Below, one piece after another: positions 5,423 through 8,171 of a stretch of DNA of 8,171 bases; the stretch's first letter is position 1, and every line of letters starts with the position of its first letter. The position numbers and the translations under genes are program-made. Location of the stretch: contig JAJPZP010000120.1 of assembly GCA_021204285.1 (NCBI GenBank), positions 1 through 8,171 of the forward strand, in the 5' to 3' direction. The notes below the pieces were generated by a model. The model saw only the letters and a program-made list of their open reading frames with translations, made no database searches and was not told the origin of the DNA. The stretch is from Lachnospiraceae bacterium. Its GTDB lineage: Bacteria > Bacillota > Clostridia > Lachnospirales > Lachnospiraceae.

Positions 5423-7654
5423 ATGGACAGCGAGAAAAGGGAAGACTACGGTTTTATCGAATATTATTTTTCCGGGACAGAGCCTGGAGCGCCTTTTCGG
5501 GACGGGAAAGAGCAGCTTGCCGTCTGGCAGCGCTTTGTGGATCTGCTGTGCATGATCGCCCTGGTGCAGAAGGAGCACAGGTGTCCCTCCGGCCTTGAAA
5601 AGATCGGCTGCCTCTTAAGCGATGAGGAGCTGATGAAAACGCTGGAGCCCAGAGAGAGATCTACGTTCCCTGAAAAGAAGCGGGTCAGGGAAATTTTCGA
5701 CTCACTGATCCGCCGCGGGGAAATGAGTGAGGAAGACGAGACGGTCCTCCCGCTCTGGCAGTTCCTGAATACAGGGCGTCTTAAGCCATTGGAAATCCTG
5801 GCCTTCCTGCTGGCGGCCTGTGTGGATCTCAATCGAAAATATGAGAGAATCTTCGGCGTGCTTCAGGAGGATCGTGAGAACGTGGCAAAACCGGTCGTGG
5901 GCCTCGCGCATGACCTCGGGGCGCTGTTTCTGAACGAGGAAGAGAATGAGATCGGGATTCTGCTGGACACGGAGTCCTTTTTGAACCGCTATCTTCTGGA
6001 GGAGATAAAGGAGGAGCGAGGAATGTCCCGTTTGTCCCGACCGCTGTCCCTCAGGCGTGAGGTCCTGGAAGTCCTGCTCGACTACCCGATTTCCATGGAA
6101 GCGCTTGCACGCTGTGGTGAGATCCTGGAGGCGCCAGAGGAGCTGCCGGATCACTTCTGTCACAGGGAACTTTTTGAAAGGCTGACGAATATCTATGCTG
6201 CCATGAGCGCCTCCGGGCAGGAGGGGCTGATCCAGCTGGTGGGGGCGGAAGGTTCGGGCCGCCGCTATCTGGTGCGGACATTGGGAACCGTCGCGGCGTC
6301 GAACCTCATCAGCCTTCGTCTGAAAGAACTGTTGGAGCTGCCACAGGATCAGGCGTGGGAGATTCTTCATCTGGCGGTCTCCGGGAGCGTTTTTGAACAC
6401 GCATTGATCTATCTTTGCGGAGCCGATGTGCGTCCCGACCAGATTCCTCTGCTTCAGCAGGTGCTCTCATTTTTGCAAAGCAGAGTAAAGGTGTTGTTTG
6501 CCGGCAGCGAAAAGACCTGGCCAGGGGAACTTCATGTTGAAGGAACTCACTGTATACTTACAGTAGAATCTCCGGGAGCGTCGGAGCAGAAATTTTTCTG
6601 GCAGGAGTTTGCCGGACGAAATCACGCGGTGCTCGCCGGGGATATTGACCTGACGGAACTGGTGTCCAAATACAATATGACGCCGGGGCGCATTTCCCGC
6701 ACGGTGAAGAGCGCTGTCATGGAGGCACCTCTTGCGCAGGAGGGATTTCTGCTTTCCAAAGCGTTGCTGGAGGAGCAGATCCGCACCGGGAGCGGCGTCG
6801 AGTTCGGAGATTATGCGGTGCGGCTTAAGAGTCCTTTCACCTGGGAGGATCTTCAGGTATCGGAGGAAAGCCGGCAGCTCTTAACGGAGGCCTGCGACCG
6901 CGTCCGCTGCCGGAGTGTGGTAGGTGACGAGTTCGGCTTCGGGCGGAAACTGCCTTATGGAAACGGCACTTCGATTGTACTCTACGGGCCTCCGGGAACG
7001 GGCAAGACCATGGCTGCTCAGGTGCTTGCGAATGAGCTGGGGCTTGATATTTACCGCATTGATCTTTCCCAGATCGGCAGCAAATATATCGGAGAGACGG
7101 AGAAGAATCTGGGAGCAGTCTTTGAGACCGCCCGTGGTTCCAACGCGATCCTGTTTTTTGATGAGGCGGACGCCCTCTTCACAAAGCGGACGGATGTGGC
7201 GAGCTCGAACGACCGTTACGCCAACGCGGAGACCGCATACCTGCTGCAGAAAATAGAAGAGTATTCCGGCGTTTCCGTTCTGGCGACCAATGTGATGCAG
7301 AATTTTGACAGCGCTTTTAAGCGCCGCATGACCTTTATGATCGCCATTGAGCAGCCGGATGAGGCTGCCAGGCTTCGCCTGTGGAAACAGGTCTTTCCGA
7401 AGGAAGCGCCGCTGGAGGAGAATATTGATTTCTCTGTGTTTGCCAGAGTGGCTGAGCTGACGGGAAGCGGTATCAAATCCGCAGCGCTGTCCGCGGCCTA
7501 TCGCGCAGCGGCAGAAAACAGAAAGATTACCAATGACGACCTGATCCGCGCGGTGGAGGCGGAATACCGGCGCATCGGAAGGATGGGGATCGGCAAGGAG
7601 CTCTACGGGGCGATGTATACAGGAAAAGCCGGGGGAACAATGCGTACCGGCTGA
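5423..7654 (+). CDS. AAA+ ATPase of the eCIS (Afp15/Pvc15-like) type, second copy
   Basis: This 743-residue protein has the same domain order as the other ATPase in this operon. The N-terminal helical domain at about 120-150 (LEILAFLLAACVDLNRKYERIFGVLQED) fits the LLALAPELDxxYERL pattern of eCIS ATPases. A dead first AAA module has GAEGSGRR at 274-281, with no Walker A lysine. The C-terminal module has Walker A GPPGTGKT at 522-529, Walker B FFDEAD at 578-583, sensor-1 N623 in VLATN, and R634/R635 as candidate arginine fingers. The central KYIGETEKNLG and DRYANAETAYLLQK stretches are close to family consensus. Sensor-2 reads GSGIKSAA at 681-688 instead of GGNIKN, a visible divergence. The gene starts 16 nt after the ART gene; AAGGAA at 5411-5416 is the likely ribosome binding site. 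It probably works with the first copy, perhaps as a mixed ring or in a separate loading step; this is inference. Confidence 0.88.
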   Translation: MDSEKREDYGFIEYYFSGTEPGAPFRDGKEQLAVWQRFVDLLCMIALVQKEHRCPSGLEKIGCLLSDEELMKTLEPRERSTFPEKKRVREIFDSLIRRGEMSEEDETVLPLWQFLNTGRLKPLEILAFLLAACVDLNRKYERIFGVLQEDRENVAKPVVGLAHDLGALFLNEEENEIGILLDTESFLNRYLLEEIKEERGMSRLSRPLSLRREVLEVLLDYPISMEALARCGEILEAPEELPDHFCHRELFERLTNIYAAMSASGQEGLIQLVGAEGSGRRYLVRTLGTVAASNLISLRLKELLELPQDQAWEILHLAVSGSVFEHALIYLCGADVRPDQIPLLQQVLSFLQSRVKVLFAGSEKTWPGELHVEGTHCILTVESPGASEQKFFWQEFAGRNHAVLAGDIDLTELVSKYNMTPGRISRTVKSAVMEAPLAQEGFLLSKALLEEQIRTGSGVEFGDYAVRLKSPFTWEDLQVSEESRQLLTEACDRVRCRSVVGDEFGFGRKLPYGNGTSIVLYGPPGTGKTMAAQVLANELGLDIYRIDLSQIGSKYIGETEKNLGAVFETARGSNAILFFDEADALFTKRTDVASSNDRYANAETAYLLQKIEEYSGVSVLATNVMQNFDSAFKRRMTFMIAIEQPDEAARLRLWKQVFPKEAPLEENIDFSVFARVAELTGSGIKSAALSAAYRAAAENRKITNDDLIRAVEAEYRRIGRMGIGKELYGAMYTGKAGGTMRTG

Positions 7655-7686
7655 ACAGGAAAAAGACGGGAAAAGGAGAAAGACGG
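7655..7686 (+). promoter_or_regulatory. Purine-rich gap with ribosome binding site of the GNAT gene
   Basis: This 32-nt gap is the longest in the window and almost all purine. AAAGGAG at 7672-7678 lies 8 nt before the ATG at 7687. AAAGACGG occurs twice (7662-7669 and 7679-7686), probably by chance in A/G-rich sequence. There is no hairpin, so no terminator separates the genes. Confidence 0.6.
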
Positions 7687-8171
7687 ATGGAGACAGGTTG
7701 GATCGGACAGGATAACTTAGCCGGTTTTCGGAATCTTCTGCTGCCGGAGGCGGCGGAGGCACTGGAGAAGGGAGAGCCGCTTGGCGCCCTGGGCCTGACA
7801 GAGGAGGGCGTGGCCTGCGGTGCGGCCGCCGCCTGGCTTAGCGGAGAGACGCTGGAGATACGTTCCTTCTATGTAGCGCCGGAATACCGCCGCCGCGGCG
7901 GGGGCCGGCTTCTGATGGAGACGTTTCTGCGCTTTGCCGCAAGGCACGGCGCCGCGCTGGAGTTCAGCTATACCGCGACCAGACCGGAGCACGATGCGAT
8001 CCCGCCATTTCTTGACGTACTGGGTTTTATCCGGATCGATTCGGAGGAAACGATCTATTCTCTGACCGTACGGGAACTGGCGGAGAGTCCCTTTTTCAAA
8101 GGAACAAGGCCGGATGCTTCCGCTGTGCTTTCCTTTGAGCAGCTGCCCCCGCGCGCGCTGGAAGCTGCTTA
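7687..8171 (+). CDS. GNAT-family N-acetyltransferase, N-terminal part (3' truncated)
   Basis: The frame is open for 161 codons from the ATG at 7687 to the window edge. Motif A, which binds acetyl-CoA pyrophosphate, is VAPEYRRRGGGRLLM at residues 63-77; R68-x-x-G71-x-G73 fits the [R/Q]xxGx[G/A] rule. It follows the strand LEIRSFY, and FLDVLGFIRID further on matches the usual C-terminal GNAT motif. A compact GNAT domain would end near residue 130, yet the frame continues with ESPFFKG and LPPRALEA, so the protein has an extra C-terminal part, perhaps a second GNAT-like half. The substrate is unknown. It follows the second ATPase by 32 nt with a good ribosome binding site and no terminator, so it belongs to the same transcript. 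It could modify the ART protein or the particle, or simply be a passenger; the sequence does not decide this. Confidence 0.85.
   Translation, partial: METGWIGQDNLAGFRNLLLPEAAEALEKGEPLGALGLTEEGVACGAAAAWLSGETLEIRSFYVAPEYRRRGGGRLLMETFLRFAARHGAALEFSYTATRPEHDAIPPFLDVLGFIRIDSEETIYSLTVRELAESPFFKGTRPDASAVLSFEQLPPRALEAA

Noticed and set aside
6881..7762. A 293-codon open frame on the minus strand
   Set aside because: It mirrors the catalytic AAA module of the second ATPase and runs antisense through the gap and start of the GNAT gene. No domain is seen in its translation.
7890..7901. A perfect 12-bp GC palindrome, CCGCCGCGGCGG
   Set aside because: It encodes part of the Arg/Gly run of GNAT motif A and has no T-tract, so it is neither a terminator nor an operator.

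Overview
The window is one unbroken run of seven genes, all on the plus strand, with overlaps or gaps of at most 32 nt. It reads as part of a single operon with both ends cut off. GC-rich coding, strong AGGAGG-type ribosome binding sites, an RsbW/SpoIIAB-type ATPase and a LolD/MacB-type ABC ATPase suggest a moderately high-GC Clostridia genome, such as Lachnospiraceae or a relative. This is inference from style; no taxonomic marker is present.

Layout: (1) 1-284, the C-terminal end of an ABC transporter ATPase. (2) 247-687, an anti-sigma-factor-type serine kinase/ATPase (HATPase_c_2). (3) 678-902, a 74-residue charged orphan. (4) 915-3236, an AAA+ ATPase with an N-terminal helical domain, a degenerate AAA module and an active-looking C-terminal AAA module. 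(5) 3253-5406, a 717-residue protein with a C-terminal ADP-ribosyltransferase (ART) domain showing an R / S-T-S / E-x-E signature. (6) 5423-7654, a second, diverged AAA+ ATPase of the same family as gene 4. (7) 7687 to the window end, the N-terminal part of a GNAT acetyltransferase. No stretch above 32 nt lacks a gene. I saw no RNA gene, terminator, CRISPR array or insertion sequence.

The main result is the central block. Both AAA+ proteins resemble the ATPase of extracellular contractile injection systems (eCIS; Afp15/Pvc15 type), which is associated with particle assembly and effector loading. They flank what looks like an ART effector. The inferred picture is a cargo-plus-two-ATPases module, possibly the accessory end of an eCIS locus, with the RsbW-like protein and the small orphan as possible regulators. 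No sheath, tube, spike or baseplate gene lies in the window, so the injection-system link rests on the ATPase family and gene order alone. An ART-and-ATPase system working without a contractile particle remains possible.
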